Source: Plotosus lineatus (Eukaryota > Chordata > Actinopteri > Siluriformes > Plotosidae). From it: a stretch of 64,000 nt of DNA. Below, one piece after another: positions 47,853 through 59,931 of this stretch (its first letter is position 1; each line of letters starts with the position of its first letter). The notes beneath the pieces are model-generated. The model was not told where the DNA came from. It saw only the letters and a program-made list of their open reading frames with translations, and ran no database searches. The DNA is taken from NCBI GenBank assembly GCA_024760905.1, contig CM045731.1, positions 24,741,001 to 24,805,000 on the forward strand, written 5' to 3'. The position numbers were made by a program, and so were the translations under genes.

Positions 47853-48287
47853 ATGGAAGAGAACGGTACGCATTTCTTCGAGGGGACCGAGAAGTTACTG
47901 GAGGTTTGGTTCTCCCGGCAGGACGAAAGCAAAGGTACCGGGGACCTACGAAGCATCCCGAGGTCAGTGAAAAAAAAATCCGTTTGGTCGAACCTCGCTT
48001 TGTGTCCGAGTTCCAAATCTTATGTCGGATAGGTAAAGTTGGGCGCTAGATAGACGTCAGGGACACATGTGTTTGGAGACTGAGTAGTGCTCATGTATAG
48101 GGAGCGAGGATGTGAATGGAACAAAATTTTATTTTAATCCTTGTGTATTTTTAGGAAAACTTAAAAAAAATTCTCAAAAGTATTACAACGTTGTAATGTA
48201 AATTATGTCAATTCTGTTTATAAAATGTATTTCCGATGATTAAAATACCTGAAATGTGACCTGGTTGCTATATTTGCCGAGGAGCTC

Positions 48288-48327
<40 letters not shown>

Positions 48328-51300
48328 CCTTCCTCCACCTCCCAGTCATTAATTTTATGGCGTGACTGAAGCTTTAAAATAATAAATACATATCCGGGTC
48401 TTTACAACTGGTTATTATGGATGCCTGTGTTTATATATATGTATTTTTTAAAAAAAAAAAGGTTTAAAACTTGATTTCTTGACGTGATATCTACACGATA
48501 ATCTATTTTTTTTGTTTTCTGTGACTGATTCGTCACAGGAGCATTTTTGAAGCGGACTGAAAAAAAGTGGTTTTGACATGATTCCATTGCATTGAGTTAA
48601 ATATTTCACACCTGTGCGTATAAAAATCACGCTGTTTTATTTTTTGATGATCTAATAAATCGTGACTGTGTGCCTGTAAGTTCACAGTGACTGCTCGTGT
48701 TAGCTAGCACTGTTAGCACGAGATGTGAAAATGACGTAGTTCCATAAATAAAGCCTGTGTTGAGGTTAAGCAGACATCGTTGCTGTCGTGTCTGTTTCGT
48801 GTGTTTTAATGATTGTAATTTTCAGTATTCGGTGTTTTCTGCTTGGTTAGGTGTCTCGTGAAAACCCTGAGCACGTGACGGCTCCTGTGTGCGCGCGCCT
48901 GGCCTTGGTTGGGTCCCAAAAAGCCTGAACAGTCTCACACACACACTCGCGCGATTTACAGCACACTGCAATGCAGCGCGTGCTCGATACTTATTCATTT
49001 TTGTAAGATGCTTAATCCTAATTCAGGGGCGCGAGGAGGCTGGCGCGCATCTCGGCCGACTCTGGGCATAACACCCTAGACAACTCACCAGGCCATCACA
49101 GGGCCAACACCCACACAACCATTCACAAACACTCTTAACCCTGTCGGTGACTTGGAGTGGCCAATCAGAATGCCATGCATGTCTTTGGGCTGCAAACTCA
49201 ATACAAACACCTGAGGCGGAACTGGACTCCGGACCTTTTTGCTTTTGAGGTGGATGTTCGAACCACTACATCACCAGCCCATCAGTTATACAAAGTAAGC
49301 TTTTTTTAAGAGTGAAATACTAAACTTTGGGGGGGGGAATTCATTCCAGGGTTCATTTGAGTTTAGTCACGTGATCATTAGCATAAATACTATAATTATG
49401 AGCACAGGCGGCCAGTGTGGGATGCCCCGGCAATGGGATAAACCACCCGATGGTGATGTACACACAGTTGTCCCACTGTCATATATTGGTTGATCTACGC
49501 CGCCTATGACATCACCTCGACACACTATCAGAAAGAGGGGCGGTACCACTCTGGGACATCCCATCCAGTTTTCCCACAATTTATTCATTTTAAACCGCCT
49601 GGGAAAACACAACCAACAAAAGCCTTATTCGGGCGAGATAAGTTTCACACAAGGGGTTGTCTTTCCAAGAACGAGGGTGTAAGCTTCATCATTGTGTGAT
49701 TTGCATAATTACACATGTTCAAGAAGTTAATACTTATTGTATTCTTATACTTTATGCAAAACAGCCATTGGTGCAGCCAATCAAAAGGACAGCAGGAGGT
49801 TCAGGGATAATTATCAAATGGCGTAAAGTACATGAGATTGCTGGCATGTTTTGGCTCTGACGTGTATGTAAACAATGTGAGGTGGTGTGGCATGGAATGT
49901 CTGGTCATGTGACGTGTCAGGCGTAATTACTACAGAAGTGTAACTTTAAATAGATACTATCAGATTTGGCAGGGAGAGGAAAACAAACAATTATCTTTTA
50001 AGTTGTAAATCTGACGTCTCGTAGGCAGTCATGTTTATACCTCGTGTCCTTTATCACCTGTCAGTTCAGGGATGAGATGCGTATACAGTAGTGTAGTTTA
50101 TTGATGATTCTTGAGGATATTTTTGAGGCATGATGTGAGTTATATTTTGGTTGGAGATACTGTAGCTTGTGGAACTTTCATTAATTTTAATTATCTTTGA
50201 GAACTTTAATAGTGACAAATCGTAATCACAATATTGAGGATAAAATATTATACCAACATTGAGAGTTTTAAAGTATTTCATTAGTGATTAATAGTAAGCT
50301 TAATTATTCAACCTGTGGTGTAGTGGTTGGAGTGCTGGGCTCATAATCGAGATGTGGTGGGTTTGAATCCCTATTAAGAGAATTCTTGAGAAACCTGATT
50401 AAGCTCTGGCTGTGAGTCAACAGGCTCATCCTTCCTCAACTACTCAAAATATATAGAGGGATCCCTCACGTTCCGCTGTTAATTGGGACCGAGACCCCCC
50501 CACCCTGATAACTGAAATCCGCGAAGTAGGATCAACCCCCTCCCCACCCCAACTGACGTATACATACGTACATGTCTTCTTTTCCTTTCGGCTGTTCCCT
50601 TCAGGGGTCGCCACAGCAAATGATCTGACGTATATGTACATGTATGTGTATATAATATCAATAAATACATATTCAATGCTATAAATGCTTATAATAACAA
50701 ACATTCAAAAAATAATGCACAATATGTAAATAAAATATAGATACACGCACACAGATGTGCACCTCACAGAAATGTAGTTTTGATGGGAGGTTTTGGGTTG
50801 TTTTTTGTTTAGGGTTTTTTGGGCATAATTTGCCTTGTTTTTGTGCCATTTTCCTTAACCTTTCCCCCTATTCTTCCTTAATTTTCATATTTTTTTATTT
50901 TGATGAATACTTAAAAAAAAAAAAAAAACAATGCACTGAAGCTGCACAAACAAATTGAAGCGCAGAGTAGCAAGGGATTCCTGTATTTCGATTTCTCGTA
51001 TCTTAAGCTGTTTTTTTTTTTTTTTTTTTTTTTTTTAAATGTAGTTTTTGTATCAAGTCGTAGTTAATTAATTACTTGAATATGAATCGTAATCCGTGAG
51101 TTGTGTTTGAGATGGACAACTGCTGCAAAATTACTTTTTAAACACCAAACGTGTAGTGTGTATCTAAAGTTGTTATACTGCAGCTTATGTTTAAAACTTG
51201 CCCTCTGGCTTAAGGGCAGCAGATTATTTAGTGATATCCTGGGAAATGAGGGGATTCGTTGTTTTCCTCCAAACATATCGATGTTGAGTAATGCCAGTTG

Positions 51301-54300
51301 TAGTGGTGTTATTGGCTCGGAACTCGCTGATCGGCTGAAATATCAACTAATCAACATCTAAGCTGTTGGCACAAGGAATGAATGCTACGCTGGGTGTTTG
51401 TAGGGCACTGACGAGCAGCAGCTGATTTGTTTACTTGGATCTCATAATAATGTACAAGATCAGTAGACAGGATACATGTGTGAGCACAAGGAGAGCGTGA
51501 ACACAAAGACCCAGGACCTTCTTGCTGTGAGGCAGCAGTGCCAACTTGTACACCACCATGTCTCCAGTTTGAGAAGATAAGGGTGCCCCCCAGAGTCAGT
51601 ACAAACATGTACAAACTCTGGATTCCCTCCTGGAGCACGAGGCACGGCAACCATCGTGCAAATCGGGAGAGATGATTTGAAGGTTTTATCCCGCATCTGT
51701 TCAATTTAGTTTGTGCTGTGTAAGTGATTGACATGATGATCTTCTAGGGGTGGGATTAAAAAAAAAAAAAAGTTTAAAATTAATGATAAACCCTGCTCGC
51801 ACCCAGCAATGACATGAGGTTCATCTGAATTTCGGAACATGTTACTACAGTGGACATTGTTGCTGGACTCTTTTCAAAAGCCTGCGTGTAATATGTCCTG
51901 CATATGACGCTCATGTTTACTTTTGATTCGGAGAATGAATACCATGATAAATCCAGTAGTGTTTATGAATTCATGAAGTTTACCTTTTGTAGGAGAAATT
52001 TTGCCTTTTTTTTTTTTTTTTGGTTTCCTTTCATCTACGCTGTTAATCCCAAGAACGACTTGGGAACCTGAGAACTGTAGCTACAGTTTCGCAGGAGGTC
52101 AGTGTGAATGACGCATGTTATTGGATTACCGTTAGGAAGTAATCCTTCGCTGAGGTACTGAGAAGCAGATCATAGGTGCTGGAACTCGGCCAATGGCCAA
52201 ATAAGTCCACAAGGGCATCTGATTCACAAATCTACACCCTATGTGTGAGCCAGAAAGGAACCGCTTCACCCTGCAGAACAGCAAGATTGTAGGCTGCAGT
52301 GTTCAAAACTTTGTTGTTTGAGAGGAATAAATTAAAAGGCAAACCAACTTTACAGCAATGATGTCCGATTTCTTTATTTAAATTGATTTATTTAGTAAAT
52401 TCTTGGGTTCAATTTGTTTGTAAATATCACAATGTATACGGGGAAGATCGGCCACAAAAGTGTTTGGTACTGACGTTAGTATTTTGTTTGTTAATGTTTC
52501 TGTCTGGGCCCTGTGGGTTTTATTTTCTACGGTTTTTATTAATTAGTTTGAATAAAATGTATGTCTTGTTTGGAATGTGCCTCGTTTGCTGGTTTTGGGT
52601 CTTCATGGGGAAGTTAAATGCTACAGATCTTCTGGAAGGATTCCAAAACGTCATAAAGGTTTAACCATTCTTGATTCAAAATTTAAAAGATGGCAATTTT
52701 TTTAATACCATGTTTCTGACTAGCTGTCTGTTCAAATGTAATTAGTAATAAACATTAAGGAGGTTTCAGAGGTGTAGCAATTTTTTGTTTTACTTAAATG
52801 GGGGGGAGGGGTTTCAGTATGATTTCTTGCCCCCCCCCCCTTTCTATGAAGTTACTAATATTTACATATTTTACTATATTTAAAATACTCACATGCTAAA
52901 ATTAAGGTTGAACTGCCTTTAAATTCTCATTCTCTTTGCAAGCACACTCGCACATGTTCTTCCTCTAAAGCCAAAACTGTTAGCCATCCTAAATTAATGC
53001 TGGGGCAGTTGTACAGGAGCAGGTGAGGAGTTGAGTTGCAAAATCGTAAACCCCCCCCCCACTATAGTCACTCACTATTTAAACTTTCAGTTCAACACAC
53101 TCCAGAATCTTGCATGTGTGGTGTACACCTTACTGTAGAGTTTGTCAAACACACCTCAGTGGTGTGTATCCACAATGCAAATATTTAATCAGTTAGTCCA
53201 ATCATCACACAGGATGATTAGGCACTGAGGGTAGATGTTTGCATGTAGGCACTCTGTGTAAGGGGGTGGGGCACGTATGATCGAATGTGACCGAAAGAAT
53301 ACACGTTTCTGTATTTGTGCCTAGTTTATTTTTGTTAAAAGCTGTATATTGTTGTAAAAGACCTGAAATATTTCAGTTGGTGTGCAATGAATCTAAAATA
53401 TATGAAAGTTTAATTTTTATCAGTACATTACAGAAAATAATGAACTTTATCACAATATGCTAACTTCTTGAGAAGGACTAATATATGTCTGTCTGTCTTC
53501 CTTTCGGCTTTTTCCCTTTTACTCAGGAGTCGCCACAGCGAATCATCTGATTCGCACATTTGATGTGGAATGGGTTTTTAAGTCGGATGCCCTTGTCACA
53601 ACCCTTTTAGCAAGGGACAGAAACACGCTGACGACTTTGCAGCTACTCTTTACGAAAGTCAGCAATGGTTGGTTGTTTTACATGCCGCTCACCATAGACG
53701 GTGAGAGACATGGCCCGCCTTTGATAAACCAGTTAGCTGCACTGGGGAGGACAGTGACAACCTTGTGGGGACTTGAACCCCCAACCTTTGGCTCAGCGAT
53801 CCTGCACCCTATCCACTAGACCACCACTGCCCGCCTTAATCTGGCTAAATGTAAAACTATCAAATGGGTTTTAGAAGTTTGTAATTTAAGAACTGTAAGT
53901 AAAAACCACCGCATAATGAAAATATTCATATTGAACATATTCATATGTGTAAGGCGTTTCACTTTAGATACATAGACCTCCCTGGGTACTGGTTACACCC
54001 AAAATGTTAGTTCTTTGTCAGCCCAAGATCAATGTTTGACGGAAATTTTGTGGAAATCACTCCCTTCATTTTGTTTTTATCCTGGTCACAGCCCCACCTT
54101 TTGGGGGGATAACAATGTAACTTGTAGTAACATTACCAGGAATCATTCTTGCACTGCAGGGTCATTCCAAAGCCTCAGGGATATTACACACACACACACA
54201 CACCTCTATTACACACTGCTAATAAACAGATCATTGCTGTACATGTCCCTGTGACCGAGCTGTTGCTATGGAAACAGTATCAGAACTGGTGCATTGATGG

Positions 54301-57023
54301 AAGGCTCTGTGTGCTACGGTTTGAAAGAACGACTCGGCTTCTGTCCGAGATACCTGAACAAGTGCCGTGTTTTTGTTTTTCAGGTTTGAGTGGGACAAAC
54401 TTCTGGAGAATGTGCATTGTTTGATCATAAGTGTGACAAAGACTGACAAGCAGGAAGCTTATATACTCAGGTGGGTCCCCGTCACCTTTTGTTATCTTTA
54501 TTTACTATAAAGTTGTACATTTGTTCCAAGTATGAATTATTCTTGAAGATGAACCTTTAAATTGTAGTGAATAGTGAAACTTCAGGACTTGAAAGAACCA
54601 TGTTTAAGAATATATTTATTGAAAGGTGCCACTCTTGGCATTCGAGACACTGAACCTTTTGTCATTCACTAATCTGTCAGTATTTTTTCGTACAGATGGG
54701 TGTGTTGGAGTTGAGCTCAGTCATGTGTTTTTACAATTTGCTGTTCTGAAATTATTTTGCTGAAAGGTTCTATAGTTTGTTCATCTGTTTAAAAATCCTA
54801 TAAAACTTGATATCTTGAGAAGTAGAGCACCACTGATGAGGAAAGTGTCCAGCCATAGAGTCGAAATGTCAAGAAACCTCTGTAGCATGTGTAGGTCTCC
54901 CTCCAGCATACGAGTACACATGAGCTGTTTTTCTTTGAAAATGTTGTTCTTATCAGGCAGTGGTGATGCAAAAACTATTCTAATAGTTTATAATATTCTG
55001 ATGCTCTTGTCATTAGTCTTCCTCAGTTTTACACAATTTGCTCAAGGAAATGTGCATGCATAGTCTGGAGAGTTTTGCTTGCGTATGTGATGTCCGACGT
55101 AGCAACACATTTTAATAACACTACAGGGCTGCCGCCAACTTGTACAGATTTATCCGTATTTGTACGAAAAATAACAAGCACGGTAATATGGTTCATTCAG
55201 ACATTTAATACGAATTTCAAACTTTGAGGAAAATATGCTCCTTTCAGTTTTATTTGACAATATTTTATCAATAATTCCTGAATTGCATCAAATTCGGTCC
55301 GCATTCACATGTTTACCTTCCTGGCGAAGCCAAGTCTCGCAATAATCTCACGCGATGTTACTGGTGTATTTTACGTGATTCGTTATAGGTTGATGTCCAC
55401 GAATCGGCTGCTATCTTGCATATGCTCCGTGGCAACCAGAGCCAATCATTGAACGGTTGTGGGAAACCCAAAAAAGGCAACGAAAAGAAAGCAAGAATTT
55501 TTATCAGAATATTCAACAACTTATCCATTTACTAAGAAGCATGACGAATACACGACCTTTTGCACAACGTGCAATGTGAAATTTAGCATTGCGTGTTTTT
55601 GATGTTAAAAAGCATATAAAGGGAGGCAGACAAAGGGAGGCCCCCTAGTGACCGGTTTGCTTACTTTTTTTTTTTTTCTTGTCCTGAACTCTCATTATTT
55701 GTAAACACTGCTATCAAGTATTATTCAGGGTCATGCATAATATAATAAAATATGCAATATAATAATTATTATTATAACATTATCTTCTATATTACAACAC
55801 CAATAGAATTATGTCAAATAAACTTGGTTTTCTCAAGTATGCTGTTTTCACTATTAATCCAAAATGCTGTAAAATTTGACAAAGATAACCTGTATGTAAT
55901 TTTGTGGAATCCTAATTTGAATACTAATTTTCAGCTCAAAATACTAATTTTTGGTTTACTGACTGACAACAAAATGGTAATTGACAGGGTTGGCAGCCCT
56001 GTAACTATGTATACCCCAAACAAGGTTGAATCAAGGGAAGGAAAAAAACATTTAAAAACAGACGAGGGCAATAAATACAAATGGACATGCAGAAATGAAT
56101 GTGGTTCCCAATTGGCGCATCCATGAGGTGCGTGACCATGAACCCAGAGATTAACACCTGATTGGTGGGAATCGGATACAACTAAAATGTAGGCGGGTGA
56201 GGGAATCAAAAGTTAATCTGTGCGTCTCTGTGTCCCTCTGCAGCGAGAGTAGCATGTTTGTCTCCAAGAGACGTTTCATTTTGAAAACATGCGGAACCAC
56301 CCTCTTACTGCAAGCGCTGGTGCCCCTGCTGGAGCTGGCGCGCGAGTACTGCGGCTTTGACGCCATCGAGGTGAGAAGCTGCCATGTTGCTGTAATATTG
56401 GTCTGTAATAAAACTGCATGGAAAACACTGGTGGCTTTTATTTTGAATCCAAATTCTCCTCGACGAGGTTGCAAAGCCATTTTAAAGATGACCCCCCCCC
56501 TTGCATCCCTTTTTAGAATTTCTTCTACTCTCGTAAGAACTTCATGAAGCCCACCCATCAGGAGTTCCCGCACCGCAACTTTGAAGAGGAAGTGGGATTT
56601 CTCAGCCAGATCTTCCCAAGTATGCTTCCATCTCCGTATCTTCAGTTTCATTTTCAAAGCTACATTTTTAAAGTGCTGGATGAAAATGACTTTAGTTTTA
56701 TAATTCATTTAATTTCCATTCTCGTTTTAATTTAAGGTATTTTTAGTTTATTTTCTAATGTTGAATTTCTGCACTAGAAAGTAAAAACTTGTTCCTAATG
56801 CAGCTTAATGTGTGTGGTCTGACTCACTAAGAGTCTGACCACTTGTAGGCTAAAATTTTTAAATGTTGAGAATTAAAATGTTGGCTTACCGATTAATCCT
56901 GAGATCTGTTTTAAACTTTCCCTTTTTTTATTACTTCCAGGAAAAAATCCAATTAATGTTCATACAGTGACGATCACATGTGTCCATATAAAATATGAAT
57001 TTGCCCAAAATAGCTAGATGGAG

Positions 57024-57078
<55 letters not shown>

Positions 57079-59592
57079 TTCAACTGTAAGCAACCACTAG
57101 TATGGTGGGGGGGTTGTGGGGTTATCAGGAGGTCAATGTAAAGTAACTTGTAATATTTCAAAAAATTAACTTTAAAAAATATGCACATTACTGCCACCTT
57201 CTGGAATGAGTCTGTAACTATTTCAGATTCAAAGTGGCAATCAAGGGGGACCAACTGATTTTACCTGCTATTCTTAAATTGATATTTATTTTGAGGAATT
57301 TGTGCTGTTATCTGTATGAACCCTGATATAAATGAAGGGGGAAGAGTTTAAAATCCTTAATGATAGGTTTTTTCACTGATGTGGGTTTTTTTTTTTTTGT
57401 TTTTTTTTTGTCCCCACAGACGGAGCAGCATACTGTATGGGACGTCTGAACTCTGACTGCTGGTGCGTTTATAAAAAAAAAAAAATTTAAGCATTTATCT
57501 GCATCATTCAGATGATGAATTCAGAGTTTTGATGTTCCTGATTTTTATTTTATGCATTTCCACAGGTACCTGTTTACTCTGGAGCTGCCAGAGTATTGGG
57601 AGAACAAGCAGGCAGACCAGACGCTGGAGGTTCTGATGAGCGATCTTGACCCAGACGTGATGTACCAGTTCTATACAAAAGATGGTGTTTCCGCTAATGA
57701 TGTCACTCGTGTAAGTTTTGTGATAAAGATTTTTTTTAAATATCCTGATACCCATGTTGTACTGCTGGGTGGACCGAGGCGCTTTGTGCTTGTAGTTAAA
57801 ACCTTGCACAGGGGTGCATGGTGGGATTCGAACAGTCAAACTCGGTACCCTAACCTTGATACCACTGGCACCTATATTTTCATTTGTAATTTTCAAACAT
57901 AAAGTGATATTGCATGCTCCAGTGACTGAACCGGTTACCGATTGTGTCAATTTTAGCATTCTCAACTCGGGATAAAAAAAGACTGTATTGGAGGCGGATG
58001 TACTCTGATTGTCTGTCCTTTTAGAACCTCCTTAGTCAAAACATGCCCTGTGACTCGAAGCATGATGTATAAAACTGAGTAGCAACAAGTAGCCTGGAAA
58101 TGTAAATTTTTTTTTTTTTTTTTTTTAAACTTTCTTTCCTTCTTTCTCCAGATGAGTGGAATTCGTGACCTGATTCCAGGTTCTGTGATTGACGCCACAA
58201 TGTTCAACCCTTGTGGATACTCCATGAATGGAATGAAAACGGATGTATGTAGCACATGTTGGTTTTTAGCAAATTCATCAAGGGAAAGTTGTGGAATTAA
58301 TTGCAAATGTTCCGATTTAATATTAAATGCATTCAACTGTAAGCAACCACTAGTATGGTGTTGTAGGACCATCATAACCTACAGTGTAACGTGAGATGTT
58401 AGACTGACTTCGTAACTCCTGTTCCACAGGGAACTTACTGGACGATTCACATCACCCCTGAGCCTGAGTTCTCGTACGTTAGTTTTGAAACCAACCTCTC
58501 CCAGACGTCCTACGATGACCTCGTTCAGAAAGTCGTGGATGTCTTCAAGCCAGGGAAATTTGTGACTACGCTTTTTGTTAACCAGGTAATTGGTGTTTGT
58601 TACCCAAATGAACGCATGGGTTTTGAACAGTGTGGCACAAATAAGCCTAAACTCTTGTGTATGAGTTCATGTTGGGGGTGGGGGTAGTAGCCTTAAAAAT
58701 ACAGTGGTATCTCACCTTACGAAATTAATCCGTTCCAGAGGCAGTTTCGTAACCTGGATTTTTCATAAGTAGAACCGCATTTTCCATGTAAAATGAATGA
58801 TTCGGTCCAAGGCCCCCAATACTACCCTTTAAATATTATAAAAGCCTACCTTTTTTAAGGTACTTCGTATTGACTGCAAGGTTAAAAGCCTGAGCCAAAA
58901 AATAAAGTTGCAATGAGCACACTCGAAAAACTCGAAACAAGCTGCTGCTCAAGGGAGCTGCTTCATCCCTCCGAGCCAATGGGAGGCCGGCGGGATGTTG
59001 GGAGATAGTCAATAGGAGAGCAACTCGTGCATTGTTTGAATGTTGCGTTTCGTAAGGAGAACTTGTTTTGTATACAGAGACAAAAAATTTTGGGAAATGT
59101 TTTTCGTAACCTGGATTTTTCGTTTGCTGGGACTATCGTAAGGGAGGTACCACTGTAAGTGCAGATGTTCATCAGATGCCAACTGGTGGCGATGTTTCAT
59201 TATAACTCTGCTGAGGTTTAATTTAACCTGAATGATATGAAGGTTTATCAATATACTTGTCTCTATAATCCATTTGTGCCTGGTGGGGGTAACTTGCACT
59301 CTGAAAGGTCCTTTATAATTAAAGATGGCCAATAAGGTTATTGTCTGCACTTGTGTTTGTAACTGCTAGAATAGAAGGCTTACCATAAACACTGTAATAA
59401 ATGAGAGCAAAAATCAGGCTCATGTGAATTTCTGTCTTCCTAAAATAGAGCTCCAAGTGTCGCAGCGTGTTCTCATCTTCCCAGAAACTCGAAGGCTACA
59501 GGCGTCTGGATCGCCAGCTGGCCCATTTCAACGACTACAACTTCGTCTTTACCAGTTATGCCAAGAAGCCCCAGCAGAGCCAGCAGAGCTAA
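47853..59592 (+). CDS. amd1: S-adenosylmethionine decarboxylase proenzyme, 9 coding exons, complete
   Basis: AMD1 decarboxylates S-adenosylmethionine to supply aminopropyl groups for spermidine and spermine synthesis in the cytosol. Coding exons: 47853-47962, 54384-54470, 56244-56370, 56517-56619, 57420-57462, 57566-57710, 58152-58244, 58430-58585, 59449-59592. All introns are GT-AG and the joined length is 1008 nt, 335 residues plus TAA (human: 334). The start has A at -3 and G at +4. The self-cleavage site that makes the pyruvoyl group is intact (Glu67-Ser68, in S-E-S-S), as are Cys82, Ser229 (C-G-Y-S-M-N-G), His243 and Glu247 (T-I-H-I-T-P-E-P), and the N-terminal F-F-E-G-T-E motif. Residue 206 is Met where human has Glu. 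Introns 1, 2 and 8 carry transposon insertions. The gene lies head-to-head with cdk19 and converges on an RS-type gene. Identification is certain at family level; exon joins are inferred from consensus splice sites and reading frame. Confidence 0.97.
48288..48328. repeat. (CT)n(CA)n microsatellite
   Basis: Compound dinucleotide repeat in amd1 intron 1. Confidence 0.9.
48989..49281 (-). repeat. tRNA-derived SINE, 24099 family
   Basis: Inverted tail (CTTAATCCTAATTCAGGGGC ... CTCACCAGGCCATCACAGGG) at the left and tRNA-like head (TGATGTAGTGGTTCGAACAT inverted) at the right. Confidence 0.75.
50311..50390 (+). repeat. tRNA-like SINE head, 4572 family
   Basis: TGTGGTGTAGTGGTTGGAGT ... GGTGGGTTTGAATCCC, promoter boxes only. 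Confidence 0.6.
50455..50983 (+). mobile_element. Tigger/pogo-type element, second copy, with a nested insertion
   Basis: Begins TA-GAGGGATCCCTCACGTTCC and ends AGGGATTCCTG-TA; it aligns with 4909-5412 from end to end. A stretch of about 55 bp (50573-50627) absent from the first copy is the 3' tip of an RTE/SINE tail. Confidence 0.78.
53489..53833 (-). repeat. tRNA-derived SINE, type-1 tail, full length
   Basis: Inverted: tail CCTTTCGGCTTTTTCCCTTT at the left, body, head CAGTGGTGGTCTAGTGGATA at the right. Confidence 0.88.
55124..56001 (+). mobile_element. DNA transposon remnant in amd1 intron 2
   Basis: Ends CAGGGCTGCCGCCAACTTGT and inverted GGGTTGGCAGCCCTG, flanked by TA on both sides. Near 55495 the plus strand reads [18 protein letters not shown], then [12 protein letters not shown], like the zinc-finger start of some hAT-type transposases. 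The TA flanks are not hAT-like, so the superfamily is open. Confidence 0.65.
56108..56185 (+). repeat. tRNA-derived SINE head, 11180 family
   Basis: CCCAATTGGCGCATCCATGA ... GTGCGTGACCATGAACCC, immediately before amd1 exon 3. Confidence 0.6.
57024..57075. repeat. (TA)n microsatellite
   Basis: About 26 TA units in amd1 intron 4, next to a 34-bp segment that recurs at 58327. Confidence 0.96.
58702..59155 (+). mobile_element. Tigger-type element in amd1 intron 8
   Basis: TA-CAGTGGTATCTCACCTTACG ... GGGAGGTACCACTG-TA, 454 bp, no coding remnant. Same family as 29216 and 63032. Confidence 0.85.
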
Positions 59593-59594
59593 AG

Positions 59595-59861
59595 ATGAAA
59601 AGGCGCCGAAAGAAAGCGGCGGGCGCGCCGAGGCTCTCCTGCCGTTCTGAATTTCGTTACTGTAGCTGTATTGCGAGTTTATTCTGTAAACGTCCTCGTA
59701 CCCGATCCGTAGATATGTTGCATGAAAGCTCTTGTTGTGTCTGTGTAGATATTCTAGCTCATTCTTGCTGTGATCTTGAAGTGCATGAAGAGTTGAGGAG
59801 CCTCCCCTTTTTGCAAGTGTCCCCCCTCATCCTCCACAGACAGGGTTTCCGTGCCCATTAA
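59595..59861 (+). CDS. AMD1-tail-like ORF in the 3' UTR, -1 frame relative to amd1
   Basis: This is an 88-codon ORF starting with ATG two bases after the amd1 TAA stop. It begins with a basic run (M-K-R-R-R-K-K), has a Cys-rich middle (H-S-C-C-D-L-E-V) and ends F-L-Q-V-S, then H-R-Q-G-F-R-A-H-stop. As I recall it, the human AMD1 3' UTR encodes an in-frame tail with the same order: a basic start, L-H-E-C, H-S-C-C-E-I-E-V, F-L-Q-V-S and a final H-R-Q-G-F-R-P-H. In human it is reached by UGA readthrough and stalls ribosomes. Here the amd1 stop is TAA, a second in-frame stop (TGA, 59596-59598) follows one codon later, and the tail lies in the -1 frame. The -1 frame is open throughout exon 9, so a -1 shift anywhere in that exon would reach it. 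I see no canonical slippery heptamer. The ATG context (A at -3) would also permit reinitiation. A one-base assembly or lineage indel is possible. Homology is fairly secure; translation is not shown. Confidence 0.65.
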   Translation: MKRRRKKAAGAPRLSCRSEFRYCSCIASLFCKRPRTRSVDMLHESSCCVCVDILAHSCCDLEVHEELRSLPFLQVSPLILHRQGFRAH

Positions 59862-59925
59862 GCAGGGACCCTGGCATGCTCCGATCTGTTAAGTGTCATG
59901 ATGGATTTCAGCACTTGAGCCAAGT

Positions 59926-59931
59926 AATAAA
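59926..59931 (+). promoter_or_regulatory. Proximal amd1 polyadenylation signal
   Basis: AATAAA 334 bp after the stop codon, followed within 10-30 bp by TG- and T-rich sequence of the kind expected downstream of a cleavage site. Confidence 0.7.

Larger units (their letters stand above)
47963..54383 (+). other. amd1: amd1 intron 1
   Basis: Bounded by AG|GTCAGT and TTTCAG|G. It holds a SINE (48989), a tRNA-like head (50311), a Tigger-type element (50455) and a SINE (53489). No further exon is seen in the plain stretches 47963-48950, 49282-50310 and 50984-53480. Confidence 0.9.

Noticed and set aside
56151..56708. 185-codon minus-strand frame across amd1 exons 3 and 4
   Set aside because: It is antisense to well-supported amd1 exons with correct splice sites.
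57780..57880. tRNA-like SINE head in amd1 intron 6 (GGGATTCGAACAGTC...)
   Set aside because: A B-box-like word and inverted GGTACCCTAACC resemble a head, but too little remains to support an entry.
59424..59448. Start of the tail frame at the ATG in intron 8
   Set aside because: This ATG is intronic (upstream of the acceptor at 59448), so it is not in the mature mRNA.
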